Counted from the stretch's first letter, positions 50,918-59,666 are shown. The stretch: DNA of 64,000 nucleotides from Zoogloeaceae bacterium (GCA_024235635.1 JACKMA010000003.1:62001-126000); one strand, 5' to 3'. Notes: generated from the sequence alone by a model not told the origin. Numbers and translations: made by a program.

Positions 50918-51701
50918 CGAACTCGCCGCGATCCAGCGACGCATGGCCGACGGCCTGCTCGACACGGAGGCCGATCCGGTCGAGTTGTTCCGGGGACCAC
51001 CGGCGGCCACTGCGAAGCGCCTGGCCCTGTATCGCGGCAACCTCACTGCCAACTGGCATCGTGCCCTGGCCGGCGCCTACCCGGTGGTAGAAGCACTCGT
51101 CGGCGAGTCCTTCTTCCACGCACTGGCCAGGCGCTATGGCCGCAGTCACGACTATCGCGAAGGCGACCTCAACCGCTTCGGTGCCGCCCTGCCGGATTTC
51201 CTGGCCGACTTCGAGCCACTGGCCGGGCAGCCCTACATGGCCGACGTCGCCCGCCTCGAATGGGCACTTCACGTCGCCCACTACGGCAGCGACGCGGCAC
51301 CGATGACCTTGGCGGTGCTGGCGGCGCTCGACCCGCAGTCGCTCGCCGACGCACGTATCCGCCTGCATCCGAACGTCGCATTGGTCGCCTCGACGTGGGC
51401 GATCGGCCGCATCTGGCGGGCACACCAGCCCGAAGCGACCGAGACACTGCCATCCGATCCCCGCGGCGGCTGCCGGCTGATCGTCCATCGTCCGCGCTGG
51501 CGTGCCGAGTGCCGCGCCGCGACGGCCGGCGAGTTTGCCGCGCTGCAGTCGCTGGCGAATGGCGAATGCCTCGGCGACGCCCTCGAACGGGCGGCCGCCG
51601 TGCAGGCGGACTTCGACCCGGGCGGCGCCATACCGCGTTGGCTCGAAGAAGGCCTGTGGCTCGCCGCGACACCCCCGACCCGACAAGGAGAACACCCATG
51701 A
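50910..51701 (+). CDS. bufC: DUF2063 partner protein (BufC)
   Basis: A 263-residue DUF2063-family protein with the N-terminal helical domain (LALYRGNLTANWHRALAGAYPVV) that binds the precursor leader for the BufB oxygenase, and a C-terminal domain. The ATG at 50910 overlaps the bufB stop, and its own TGA overlaps the doxX ATG (ATGA). Part of the bufferin maturation complex. Confidence 0.92.
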   Translation: MADELAAIQRRMADGLLDTEADPVELFRGPPAATAKRLALYRGNLTANWHRALAGAYPVVEALVGESFFHALARRYGRSHDYREGDLNRFGAALPDFLADFEPLAGQPYMADVARLEWALHVAHYGSDAAPMTLAVLAALDPQSLADARIRLHPNVALVASTWAIGRIWRAHQPEATETLPSDPRGGCRLIVHRPRWRAECRAATAGEFAALQSLANGECLGDALERAAAVQADFDPGGAIPRWLEEGLWLAATPPTRQGEHP

Positions 51702-52159
51702 ATGCCGCACTGCGCCTTCACCGCCTGTCCACCACCTTCGATCGTCCCCTGAGCGAGTGGGGCGGATCGCTGCTGTCGCTGGCGATCCGCCTGGCCGTCG
51801 GCTGGGCCTTCTTCAAGTCCGGCCTGACCAAGGTCCAGGACTGGGAGACCACCCTGTTCCTGTTCGAGGACGAATACCAGGTGCCGCTGCTGCCGCCAGA
51901 ACTGGCTGCCTGGCTGGGCACCGCCGGCGAGCTGGTGCTGCCCGTGCTGCTGTTCGTCGGCCTGTTCTCGAGACCGGCCGCCCTCGGCCTGTTCATCGTC
52001 AACGCGATGGCGCTGATCTCCTACCCGGCGCTGTTCGAGTTCGAATGCCCGGCCGCGGTGCAGGATCACCTCTACTGGGGCGCCCTGCTGCTGGTCGTCA
52101 CCGCCTTCGGTCCTGGCCGCCTGTCGCTCGATGCGTTGATCGCATCGCGCGCACGCTGA
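51698..52159 (+). CDS. DoxX-family membrane protein
   Basis: A 153-residue inner-membrane protein with four hydrophobic segments and the DoxX motif IRLAVGWAFFKSGLTKVQDW. DoxX proteins often close bufferin operons. Possible roles are quinone-linked redox or membrane export; not known. It is coupled to bufC by an ATGA overlap. A GGAGAA Shine-Dalgarno precedes the ATG. Confidence 0.9.
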   Translation: MNAALRLHRLSTTFDRPLSEWGGSLLSLAIRLAVGWAFFKSGLTKVQDWETTLFLFEDEYQVPLLPPELAAWLGTAGELVLPVLLFVGLFSRPAALGLFIVNAMALISYPALFEFECPAAVQDHLYWGALLLVVTAFGPGRLSLDALIASRAR

Positions 52160-52192
52160 CCGCGGGGCCAGCGGCGACCCCGCGCGCACTGC

Positions 52193-52699
52193 TCATTCGA
52201 CCGGCACCTGGATCGCCCGGGGCCGTCCGGGCTCCGCCTTCGGCAACTCGATGCGCAGCACGCCGCTGCGGTAGCTGGCCTTCGAGACATCGGCGCGCAC
52301 CGTTGCCGGCAACGTCACGACCCGGCGAAAGCTGCCGTAGGCGCACTGCATGACGCGCCAGCGGCCGCCGCTGCTCTCTCGCTCGAAGCGCTTCTCGCCC
52401 TGCACGACGAGCGTGTCGTCTTCGACCTGGACGTCGAAGTCCTGCTTGTTCATGCCGGGCACTTCGAGACGGACGACGACGCGCTGGTCGTCCTCGAAGA
52501 CCTCGCCGCCGAGCATCGACCAGCTTCGGGTCGGTGCGAACATGCCGTCGTCGATCTCGTGCTCGGCCGGCAGGCGCGTGTTCTCGTCACTGGAGAATCG
52601 CGTCAACGCGCTTGCCGCCGATTCACGCAGCCGCTGCCAGCCCTCCGTCAGCGAATGCCGCAGCTGGTCGATGCCGGTCCTGATGTCGTCTATCTTCAT
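52193..52699 (-). CDS. Small heat-shock protein Hsp20 (third of cluster)
   Basis: A 168-residue alpha-crystallin-domain chaperone. It has an N-terminal helical arm (1-60), an alpha-crystallin domain (about 65-155) and the C-terminal motif block GVLRIELPKAEPG followed by an IQVPVE tail (IxV/I anchor). It has the longest N-terminal arm of the three. It lies 31 bases after the second hsp20 gene, in the same direction. Confidence 0.9.
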   Translation of the reverse strand: MKIDDIRTGIDQLRHSLTEGWQRLRESAASALTRFSSDENTRLPAEHEIDDGMFAPTRSWSMLGGEVFEDDQRVVVRLEVPGMNKQDFDVQVEDDTLVVQGEKRFERESSGGRWRVMQCAYGSFRRVVTLPATVRADVSKASYRSGVLRIELPKAEPGRPRAIQVPVE

Positions 52700-52730
52700 G
52701 ACTGACTCCTTGGCGTGCAGGTAAGCGTGC

Positions 52731-53099
52731 TCAGCTCACGTCGATGCGGATGCGACGCGGCTGGGCCTGTTGCACGCGCGGGATGCGCAGACGCAGCACG
52801 CCGTTCTCGAGGGCCGCGCTGACCCGCTCCGGGTCGAGTTCCTTCGACAACGTGAACACACGCCGAAAGCGCGGCGACGGCAGTTCCCGGTGGGTGAGCT
52901 GCATGCCCTCCGGCGCCGGCAGCCGAATTTCGCCCTCGATCGTCAGCTGATCGGCCTCGATGTGCAGATTCAGACCCTCCTTCGGCACGCCCGGCAGGTC
53001 GGCCGTCAGCGTGATGCCGGCGGCGTCCTCGATGACGTCGACGGCCGGTTGCATCGCATCGTCGCGCGCGGCGGCGCCCTTGGAATTTCGTTCTCTCAT
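52731..53099 (-). CDS. Small heat-shock protein Hsp20 (second of cluster)
   Basis: A 122-residue alpha-crystallin-domain protein with a short N-terminal arm, PAVDVIEDAAGITLTADLPG at the start of the domain, and GVLRLRIPR then RRIRIDV at the end (IxI/V anchor). The ATG at 53099 follows a GAGG Shine-Dalgarno; an ATG at 53111 overlapping the upstream stop is an alternative start. Confidence 0.9.
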   Translation of the reverse strand: MRERNSKGAAARDDAMQPAVDVIEDAAGITLTADLPGVPKEGLNLHIEADQLTIEGEIRLPAPEGMQLTHRELPSPRFRRVFTLSKELDPERVSAALENGVLRLRIPRVQQAQPRRIRIDVS

Positions 53100-53107
53100 G
53101 TCGGACC

Positions 53108-53545
53108 TCATTGCACGTTGATTCGCCGCGGCTGGCTGGCCGCACGACGGGTGACCCGGATATGCAGGACGCCGTCACGGTAGGTCGCGCTCACCGAATC
53201 GGGGTCGGCATCGTCGGGCAGATTGACCACGCGCCGAAAGCGTCCGGCAAAGCGCTCGCCGATATGCACCGCGGTGCGCGCGTCTTCCGCCGGCAAGTCG
53301 CTCGCGCGCTCGCCGGAGAGCGACAGCACGCCGCGGTCGAGCGAGAGTTCGATGGACGATGGATCGAGCCCGGGCGCAAAGGCGTAGATCTCCACCGACT
53401 CCGGCGTGCCGCCGACATTGAGCGCCGGGAAGCGGCTTCGGCCGCCGCCGCGAATGCTCGCGGATTGCTCGAGGGGATGACCGAAATCTTGCTGCAGTCG
53501 CTCCAGTTCGGCCATCAGATCTCGCGAAAAGGCATTCCAGACCAT
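53108..53545 (-). CDS. Small heat-shock protein Hsp20 (first of cluster)
   Basis: A 145-residue alpha-crystallin-domain protein: N-terminal arm (MVWNAFSRDLMAELERLQ), domain about 45-135 (ESVEIYAFAPGLDPSSIEL, GERFAGRFRRVVNLP) and C-terminal RRINVQ. It follows a perfect sigma-32 promoter and a GGAGGG Shine-Dalgarno. The three Hsp20 proteins likely form a heat-induced holdase set. Confidence 0.92.
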   Translation of the reverse strand: MVWNAFSRDLMAELERLQQDFGHPLEQSASIRGGGRSRFPALNVGGTPESVEIYAFAPGLDPSSIELSLDRGVLSLSGERASDLPAEDARTAVHIGERFAGRFRRVVNLPDDADPDSVSATYRDGVLHIRVTRRAASQPRRINVQ

Positions 53546-53575
53546 GGTGTTCCCTCCGGGTTGTCCATGTCGCCG

Positions 53576-53604
53576 ATATGGGGTGGCCGTTGTCGGCTTT
53601 CAAG
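53576..53604 (-). promoter_or_regulatory. Perfect sigma-32 promoter of hsp20 operon
   Basis: On the minus strand CTTGAAA (53604-53598), a 14-base spacer, and CCCCATAT (53583-53576) match the sigma-32 consensus exactly. The predicted transcript begins about 25 bases before the first hsp20 start. Its -35 is two bases from the opposing promoter's -35. Confidence 0.9.
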
Positions 53605-53606
53605 GC

Positions 53607-53635
53607 CTTGAGACCAGGCCGATGGCGACCCATAT
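53607..53635 (+). promoter_or_regulatory. Sigma-32 promoter of cbpA-cbpM operon
   Basis: CTTGAGA (53607-53613), a 14-base spacer, and ACCCATAT (53628-53635) match sigma-32 with two deviations. It is divergent from, and back-to-back with, the hsp20 promoter; TTTCAAGGCCTTGAGA holds both -35 boxes. Confidence 0.8.
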
Positions 53636-53680
53636 TAGAAGTGAACGATAGATCAACCGCCTTAGCCGGGAGAGAACACC

Positions 53681-54634
53681 TTGGAATTCAGGGACTACTA
53701 CCAGACGCTCGGGGTGGACCGGAACGCCACTGCCGACGAGATCCGCAAGGCCTTTCGCAAGCTTGCGCGCAAGTTCCACCCCGACGTGTCGAAGGCGCCG
53801 GACGCCGACGAACGCATGAAGGAAGTGAACGAAGCCTATGCGGTGCTCGGCGACGCCGAGAAGCGCGCGGCCTACGATCAGCTCGGGCAGGGCTACGCGT
53901 CGGGGCAGGACTTCGCGCCGCCACCGGGCTGGGACGACGGCTTCGAATGGTCGGGGCGCCAGTTCCACGCACGCGATGCCGGCGAGTTCAGCGACTTCTT
54001 CGCCGAACTGTTCGGGCGCATGGGACACGGCGGGCCCGGCCGGCCCGAGCGCCACCAGTTCGACGGCCGCGGCGAGGACCACGTGGCGCGGGTGCAGCTC
54101 GACCTCGAGGACGCCTACCGGGGCGCCAACCGCCAGATCAGCCTGCGCTCGCCGCGCATCGACGCCGAAGGGCGGGTCCACCTCGACACGCGAACGCTCG
54201 ACGTCCGCATCCCGAAGGGCGTGCGCGAAGGCCAGATCATCCGTCTGGCCGGCCAGGGCCATCCGGGATACGGTTCGGGCGGCGCCGGCGACCTGCTGCT
54301 CGAAGTGCATTTCCGGCCCCACCCGCGCTTTCGCGCCGACGGCCGCGACGTGCAAATGAGCCTGCCGGTGGCACCGTGGGAGGCCGCGCTCGGCGCGGTG
54401 GTCGACGTGGACGCCCCGGACGGCAGGCTGCGAGTGCGCATTCCCGCCGGTGCCCAGAGCGGCCGGCAGCTGCGGGTGCGTGGCCACGGCCTGCCCGCCG
54501 CCACGCCCGGAGACCTGCTGCTCGACCTGAAGGTGGTGCTACCGCCGGCGGACGACGATAAGGCGCGTGCGCTGTACCAGCGCATGGCCGAGGAACTCGA
54601 CTTCGATCCGCGCAGGAGTGTCGGCCATGACTGA
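53681..54634 (+). CDS. cbpA: DnaJ-like co-chaperone CbpA
   Basis: A 317-residue J-domain protein: J domain 1-70 with HPD (KFHPDVSK), a Gly/Phe-poor linker, and two C-terminal substrate-binding beta domains (about 120-300, IPKGVREGQIIRLAGQG, IPAGAQSGRQLRVRGHG). There is no zinc-finger domain, so it is CbpA-type rather than DnaJ. Start is TTG at 53681 with a GGGAG site upstream. It is under a sigma-32 promoter and its stop overlaps the cbpM start. Confidence 0.95.
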   Translation: MEFRDYYQTLGVDRNATADEIRKAFRKLARKFHPDVSKAPDADERMKEVNEAYAVLGDAEKRAAYDQLGQGYASGQDFAPPPGWDDGFEWSGRQFHARDAGEFSDFFAELFGRMGHGGPGRPERHQFDGRGEDHVARVQLDLEDAYRGANRQISLRSPRIDAEGRVHLDTRTLDVRIPKGVREGQIIRLAGQGHPGYGSGGAGDLLLEVHFRPHPRFRADGRDVQMSLPVAPWEAALGAVVDVDAPDGRLRVRIPAGAQSGRQLRVRGHGLPAATPGDLLLDLKVVLPPADDDKARALYQRMAEELDFDPRRSVGHD

Positions 54635-54938
54635 ACGCGATCGCCACCCACCCGAAGACGCCGACAGCGGCACCCTGTTCACGATCGAACAGTTGGCCGG
54701 CATCTGCGCCCGCGACGGCGACTGGGTACGGCTGAGATTGACCGAGGGCCTGCTGCCGGCAGCGTCGCACGGCAGCGGCCAGGTGCGGTTTTCGGCGGCC
54801 GGCCTGCGCCACGCCCGGCGCATGGCAGCGATCGAGCGCGACTTCGATGCGGTGCCCGAACTCGCCGCACTGGTGGCCGACCTGCTCGACGAACTGGACA
54901 GGCTGCGCGCCCGCCTGCGTGGCCTCGGTCTGGAGTGA
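54627..54938 (+). CDS. cbpM: Chaperone modulator CbpM
   Basis: A 103-residue MerR-like helix-turn-helix protein (TLFTIEQLAGI, then a helical C-terminus with ELAALVADLLDELDRLRARL). CbpM binds CbpA and blocks its J-domain activity. The ATG overlaps the cbpA stop (ATGACTGA), which keeps the two in step. Confidence 0.92.
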   Translation: MTERDRHPPEDADSGTLFTIEQLAGICARDGDWVRLRLTEGLLPAASHGSGQVRFSAAGLRHARRMAAIERDFDAVPELAALVADLLDELDRLRARLRGLGLE

Positions 54939-54944
54939 TCGGCC

Positions 54945-55811
54945 ATGGACGATGCCGGCGCCATGCATCGCTGGAGCAATCGCCTGCAGACCGTCCTGCT
55001 GATCGTCGCGATGCTGGCGATCAGCGCGCTGGCAGGCCATCTGCTGCTGGGCGACCTCGGCCTGTGGCTGACGCTCGGTGTGGCCGGCGCGGCCGTCCTC
55101 GCGGAACCGGCCGCAAGTGCTCATTGGACGCTGCGGCTGGTGCGCGCGCGCCCACTGTCCGCAGCGGAAGCCCCGTACCTGTGGCAGAGCCTTGCCATGC
55201 TGGCGCAAAGGGCGGGACTGCCGGCGACGCCTCGCCCCTACTACGTACCGAGCCCGACGATCAACGCGTTTGCGGTCGGCCAGCGCGAAGGATCTGCGAT
55301 CGCGATCACCGACGGCATGTTGCAGCAACTCGACCGTCGCGAACTCGCCGGCGTGCTTGCCCACGAGATCGCACACATCGCCCATGACGACCTGCGCGTA
55401 ATGAACCTGGCAGCCCATGTCGGTCGGATCACGACCGTCTTTTCGGTGGCGGGTCAGTTGCTGCTGTTGCTGGCGCTGCCGAGCCTGTTTGGTGTCGGCG
55501 GCTGGCAGATCGACTGGCTGGCGGTCGCACTGCTGATGTTTTCGCCGCAGATCGCGCTGCTTGCGCAACTCGGCCTGTCCCGCGTGCGCGAGTTCGACGC
55601 CGACGCCACCGCGGCCTCGCTGACCGGCGACCCACGAGGGCTAGCGCTCGCGCTGGCACGCATCGAACATGCGAGCCAGCCCTGGTTCGCGAAGTTGTTG
55701 TCGGGCGCCGGCGATCGCCAGCCGCGGTGGCTGCGCAGCCACCCCGAGACTCACCGGCGCATACGCCGCCTGCAGGCCCTCGCGATGTCGTCCCCATGGC
55801 ACGCGAATTGA
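54945..55811 (+). CDS. M48-family (HtpX-like) membrane zinc metalloprotease
   Basis: A 288-residue integral membrane protease. Two membrane segments are near residues 16-55 and 165-205. The zinc site is HEIAH (about 140-144) with the third ligand Glu in RVREFDADATA (about 213). M48 proteases such as HtpX degrade misfolded inner-membrane proteins and are heat-shock- or envelope-stress-regulated. It follows cbpM by six bases, so it probably shares the sigma-32 transcript. Confidence 0.9.
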   Translation: MDDAGAMHRWSNRLQTVLLIVAMLAISALAGHLLLGDLGLWLTLGVAGAAVLAEPAASAHWTLRLVRARPLSAAEAPYLWQSLAMLAQRAGLPATPRPYYVPSPTINAFAVGQREGSAIAITDGMLQQLDRRELAGVLAHEIAHIAHDDLRVMNLAAHVGRITTVFSVAGQLLLLLALPSLFGVGGWQIDWLAVALLMFSPQIALLAQLGLSRVREFDADATAASLTGDPRGLALALARIEHASQPWFAKLLSGAGDRQPRWLRSHPETHRRIRRLQALAMSSPWHAN

Positions 55812-56228
55812 CCCCCATTTTTGTGGAAAATTTCCCCACACCCCGGTTTTCCCCCAAGCCTGGGTGACGTCCCCCGGGGGTTTCCCAGCCATTCGGGTGG
55901 CATCCCCCAGACTTCGGGCCAAATGGCCCACAAATCTTTTTCATGCCATTCGCCTTTTTAGTGCGACAGACGGCGGCCGTGGATGCCGCCTGCAATGGCT
56001 CAACCATGCGGCATTGCGCCGCTAGACGATCCTGTCGTCATGGCAAGCGAACTTGTTACCGATTGTAGCTGGCGCCGTTGCCCGGGCGGGATGGCACGCG
56101 CCGTGCGAAAGGGGATGTGCTCGCCGGGGAAACCAAGATCCCTCCCCGGCCGAAGGCCCCGACCGTGCCCGCGAGGACCGAGGGGACCGGGCACCCGCTC
56201 ACGACATTCGAAACAAGGAGAAACAAAA
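55812..56228. other. Intergenic region with C/T-run-rich segment
   Basis: A 417-base spacer. The first 120 bases are unusual for this window: repeated runs of C4-C6, T4-T5 and A-rich blocks (GTGGAAAATTTCCCCAC, CCCCCGGGGG, GGGCCAAATGGCCC followed by ACAAATCTTTTT). The last could be a weak terminator for the M48 operon. The remainder contains an inverted repeat GTGCCCG/CGGGCAC (about 56165-56194) before the secreted-protein gene. No gene is convincing in it. Confidence 0.5.
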
Positions 56229-57254
56229 ATGATCGCTCGCCTCACTGCAATCGCCTGTGCGATTTCCGGCATCGTCCTGGCCCAGCCGGCCCTGGCACTC
56301 GAAGTACCGGTCGAACTCGAAGGCGCAATCGAGAACATCGTGCCGTCGACCGATTCGGTCTTCGTCATGGGCATTGAGGTGAATGTGCCGCGTTCGGTAC
56401 CGATCTCGACGCCGACGGCCGACATCAACGCAGTGGCGGCCGAGGTCGGCGCCAGCGTCGGCCGGCCCAACATCAAGCCGCTGGTACTGATGCGGCGCTT
56501 CCGGGTCGACGGCGTCGATGTGTTGCCAGCCCAGCTGCCCGGGCGCAGCGATCTCGGCTTCATCGGTGGCACCGCCATCATCACCGGCACCGCAGTGCTC
56601 GACGACGCGACCGGCGCGCTGCTGTCAATCACCGCCGACACCATGTTCGCCGAGCCGGCGGAGAACGTCATTCTCGGCGGCATCACCGGCGTCAATTGCT
56701 CGGTTCCGAGCTGTGACGCCACGGGCGACTCGCTGACCAACCTCGGTCGCCCGCTGCTGCGCCTCGATGATCCGCGTATGCCTGCCGTGCCGGTCACCGA
56801 CGACCTCGGCTTCGCCATCGATCTCAGCCTGATCAGCGGCCCGCTGCCGTCCGCCGTCGAAGGCTATTACGGCGAAGACAGCGCCTTCCATTACCACACC
56901 TTGGCGATCGACGTCGGCACCACCGGCACGGCGCTGCTCAACCAGGGCGCGGAAGTGAGCATCCAGCGCGCACAGTGCGACGATCAGGGCGGCGAACTCG
57001 ACTTTGAGGTGCGCGGTGCGACCCACGATCCGTCCTCGGGCCTGGTCGCCTTCAACGACACCGCCACCGGCGCGCCCCTCGGCGATGTCGATGTCGAGAC
57101 CGTGATCGACGAGGTCACCGGCCAGCCGACCCGCTTCGGTACCTTCCGCTTCCGCGGTACGGTGGACGATCCGGGCGGTCTCGGATGCCCGGCCAGCATC
57201 ACCGCCACCTTCGTCGATGGCGGTGGCGTCACCGCCGAAGCGCCGGTCAACTGA
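56229..57254 (+). CDS. Secreted protein of unknown function
   Basis: A 341-residue exported protein with a signal peptide (MIARLTAIACAISGIVLA, cleaved near ALA). The mature protein is acidic and beta-rich, with many Thr/Val/Asp/Gly repeats, three Cys pairs (e.g. NCSVPSCD) and no membrane anchor or sorting signal. AAGGAG precedes the ATG. No homologous family is recognised. A very strong terminator follows at 57292-57329, so it is probably monocistronic and well expressed. Confidence 0.8.
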   Translation: MIARLTAIACAISGIVLAQPALALEVPVELEGAIENIVPSTDSVFVMGIEVNVPRSVPISTPTADINAVAAEVGASVGRPNIKPLVLMRRFRVDGVDVLPAQLPGRSDLGFIGGTAIITGTAVLDDATGALLSITADTMFAEPAENVILGGITGVNCSVPSCDATGDSLTNLGRPLLRLDDPRMPAVPVTDDLGFAIDLSLISGPLPSAVEGYYGEDSAFHYHTLAIDVGTTGTALLNQGAEVSIQRAQCDDQGGELDFEVRGATHDPSSGLVAFNDTATGAPLGDVDVETVIDEVTGQPTRFGTFRFRGTVDDPGGLGCPASITATFVDGGGVTAEAPVN

Positions 57255-57291
57255 GGCAGGGCGGCGCCGGGCTCGCCCGGTCCGTGATGCA

Positions 57292-57329
57292 CCGAGGGGC
57301 TGCACGACCGTGCAGCCCCTCGGCGTTTT
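57292..57329 (+). terminator. Strong intrinsic terminator
   Basis: CCGAGGGGCTGCAC pairs perfectly with GTGCAGCCCCTCGG (14 bp) around a GACC loop, followed by CGTTTTC. It lies 38 bases after the secreted-protein stop. Confidence 0.9.
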
Positions 57330-57404
57330 CGCGACATCGACGCCACAGTCGCGCTGTTCGACGACCGCGCCTTGGGCAACAATACGGCCCGCGCTTCATG
57401 ACAA

Positions 57405-59666
57405 ATGACCGGCCTCATGTCCAAGCAAACATCCCGCCTACCGGGGCTGCTGCGAACCGTCGATGCACGGCTGCTGGCCGGCTTCGCGCTGATCGCCCTG
57501 TTGCCCCCCCTGATCGCCGGCGCCGTCGGCATCCGCATGCTTCGCAGCTCGACGCTGGACGCCGCGATCGGCCACGCTGCCGCCCATGTCGATGCCGCCG
57601 CGACCGTGCTCGGACGGGAACTCGAACATCACGCCCGCGCCCTGCGCGCCGCCGCCGACGGCAGCGGCATGCGGGCCCTGCTGGCGTCCGCCGACAAGAA
57701 CCGCCCGGCACTCGCCGATCGCGTCGCCGAAGAACTCGGCGATCTGCTGCGCGGCCAGCCCCACTGGCAGCGGCTGCGGCTGGTCGACCGTGACGGCCAG
57801 GTGTTGTTGCAGGCGGATCGCGGCGCCACCCACGTCGGCGGCTTCGTGGCGACGACGATCGCCAGCGACGAACAGGAAGGGCTGCGGGTGGTGCTCGACG
57901 CCGCGCCGGGCCAGGTCTATGTCTCGCCCCTGACCGACGATGCCGATGCCGTCGCCCGCCTGCACCTCGGCGCGGCGGTCCGCGACGGCGAGGGCCGTGT
58001 GCACGCCGCCCTGCTCCTCGAACTGCCGCAGTCGGCGCTGACCGAGCGCCTGCCGGCAGCGCCGTCGCTGCACGCGGCACGCTGGCATCTGCTCGACCAT
58101 TCCGGCCGCATCCTGCGCTGGCAGGCACGGCGAGGCGCCGACGACAAATCGCAGTTGCTGCCGGCGATCCAGATGGGCGACAGCCTGCCGCGACCGCTGG
58201 CCGACCGGTCCATGCGTGGCGATCACGGTCATGTCACCGAAGGCATGCGCACGGTATTGTTCGCCGGCGTCGATGCCAGGCTCGCGCTGGTCTCCAGCGC
58301 CGCCTCGCCGCTGCGCTGGAGCCTCGCCGCAACGACGCCGACCGAAGATCTTCGCGCACAGGCTGTGGTGCCGACCCTGTGGGCCGTCGCCCTGGCAGTG
58401 CTGCTGCTGACCATGACCCTGCTCGGCGTGCTGTTCGCGCGCCGCCTGCTGCGGCCGTGGCGGCAGGTCCAGCAGCACGCCGCGGAAATCGCCGAAGGCC
58501 ATTTCGAGCAGCGCGTCGACATTCCGCGCGGCAGCGCGCTGGCGCCGATCGCCGGCAGCATCAACCGGCTCGCGGAGCGCCTGCAGGAGGCGCGCGAGAA
58601 CAAGGAGGCCTACGAGCGCCGCACGTCGCAGCAGCAGGCGCTGGCATCACGGCAGGGGCTGGCACGCGCCGCGGCGCTCGAGGACGCGCTCGCGGCACTT
58701 CCAGCCGGCATCGTCCTCGCCGACGGCCAGGGCCAGGTCGCCCACGCCACGCCACGCGCCGCCGAACTGCTCGGCATTGCGCCGGAACGCCTGCGCGAAA
58801 GCTGGCTGCCGGCACTGCTGCCGCCGACCGAGGCCGGCATCGACGCCGGCGAGGCCGCCCGCCACCTGATCCGGCGACCGGCCGGCACCCTCGAAGTATT
58901 GCTGCGGCCACTACCGGCGCGCAGCGACGGCCCCTTCCGTTTTGCCGTGATCCTGTCCGACGCGGCGGGCCGCGCCGAATCGATGCCCCCGGTCGCTGTC
59001 CCGCCCGCCCTGGTCGCCGAACTGGCAGCCGCCGCCAACGAGCGGCTGGCGCGGCCGCTCGGCGGTCTCGGCCTGATGGCGCAGGCCCTGTTGCGCGACG
59101 AGACGCTGGCGGCGGGACCGCGCAAGCACCTCATCCGGCTCGCCGGCGAGCTCGGCAGGATCGCCGAGCGACTGGCGCCGCTCGCCCGGCGGGCGCCCAC
59201 GGAGGCGCCGAAACCGGCGCCGATCGATGCCGCCGAGGCGATCGACCGCGCGCTTGCCGCCTGGTCTGCGATCGCCGCCCAGCGAGAATTGACGATCGAC
59301 GCATCCGGGATCGCCCGCGACGACACCCGCATCCTGGCCGATGCCGCCCTGTTCGAGCGCTTGCTGCACCACCTGATCGCCAATGCCGTCGATGCGACGC
59401 CGACGGGCGGTCGCCTCGCCCTGTCGTCGAACCGCCGCGGGCAACAGCTCGAGATCGTGCTCGAGGACGACGGCGAAGGCATCGACGAGGCGGCGCTGCC
59501 GACGCTGTTCGAGATCTTCCAGGGCAGCCGCGACGATCACGCCGGCCTCGGACTGGCCAGCGTGCGTCGCATCCTTGCCGACCAAGGTGCCGAAATCTCG
59601 GTCGCCAGCGCGATCGGCAAGGGCACCCGCGTGCGCCTGTCCTGGCCGCTCGCCAGCGGCGACTGA
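57405..59666 (+). CDS. Histidine-kinase-like sensor lacking the H-box histidine
   Basis: A 753-residue membrane protein. Membrane segment 1 is near residues 24-45, a Cache-like periplasmic domain of about 260 residues follows, and segment 2 is near 325-345, then HAMP and a PAS-like domain (about 420-530). The C-terminal HATPase is intact: N-box HLIANAVDATP, G1 DDGEGIDEAALPTLFEIF and G2 HAGLGLASVRRI. At the expected H-box the sequence reads NERLARPLGGLGLMAQALL, with Arg where His is normal, so autophosphorylation in the usual way is unlikely. No response regulator gene is adjacent. It could bind ATP and signal by conformation. Confidence 0.85.
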   Translation: MTGLMSKQTSRLPGLLRTVDARLLAGFALIALLPPLIAGAVGIRMLRSSTLDAAIGHAAAHVDAAATVLGRELEHHARALRAAADGSGMRALLASADKNRPALADRVAEELGDLLRGQPHWQRLRLVDRDGQVLLQADRGATHVGGFVATTIASDEQEGLRVVLDAAPGQVYVSPLTDDADAVARLHLGAAVRDGEGRVHAALLLELPQSALTERLPAAPSLHAARWHLLDHSGRILRWQARRGADDKSQLLPAIQMGDSLPRPLADRSMRGDHGHVTEGMRTVLFAGVDARLALVSSAASPLRWSLAATTPTEDLRAQAVVPTLWAVALAVLLLTMTLLGVLFARRLLRPWRQVQQHAAEIAEGHFEQRVDIPRGSALAPIAGSINRLAERLQEARENKEAYERRTSQQQALASRQGLARAAALEDALAALPAGIVLADGQGQVAHATPRAAELLGIAPERLRESWLPALLPPTEAGIDAGEAARHLIRRPAGTLEVLLRPLPARSDGPFRFAVILSDAAGRAESMPPVAVPPALVAELAAAANERLARPLGGLGLMAQALLRDETLAAGPRKHLIRLAGELGRIAERLAPLARRAPTEAPKPAPIDAAEAIDRALAAWSAIAAQRELTIDASGIARDDTRILADAALFERLLHHLIANAVDATPTGGRLALSSNRRGQQLEIVLEDDGEGIDEAALPTLFEIFQGSRDDHAGLGLASVRRILADQGAEISVASAIGKGTRVRLSWPLASGD

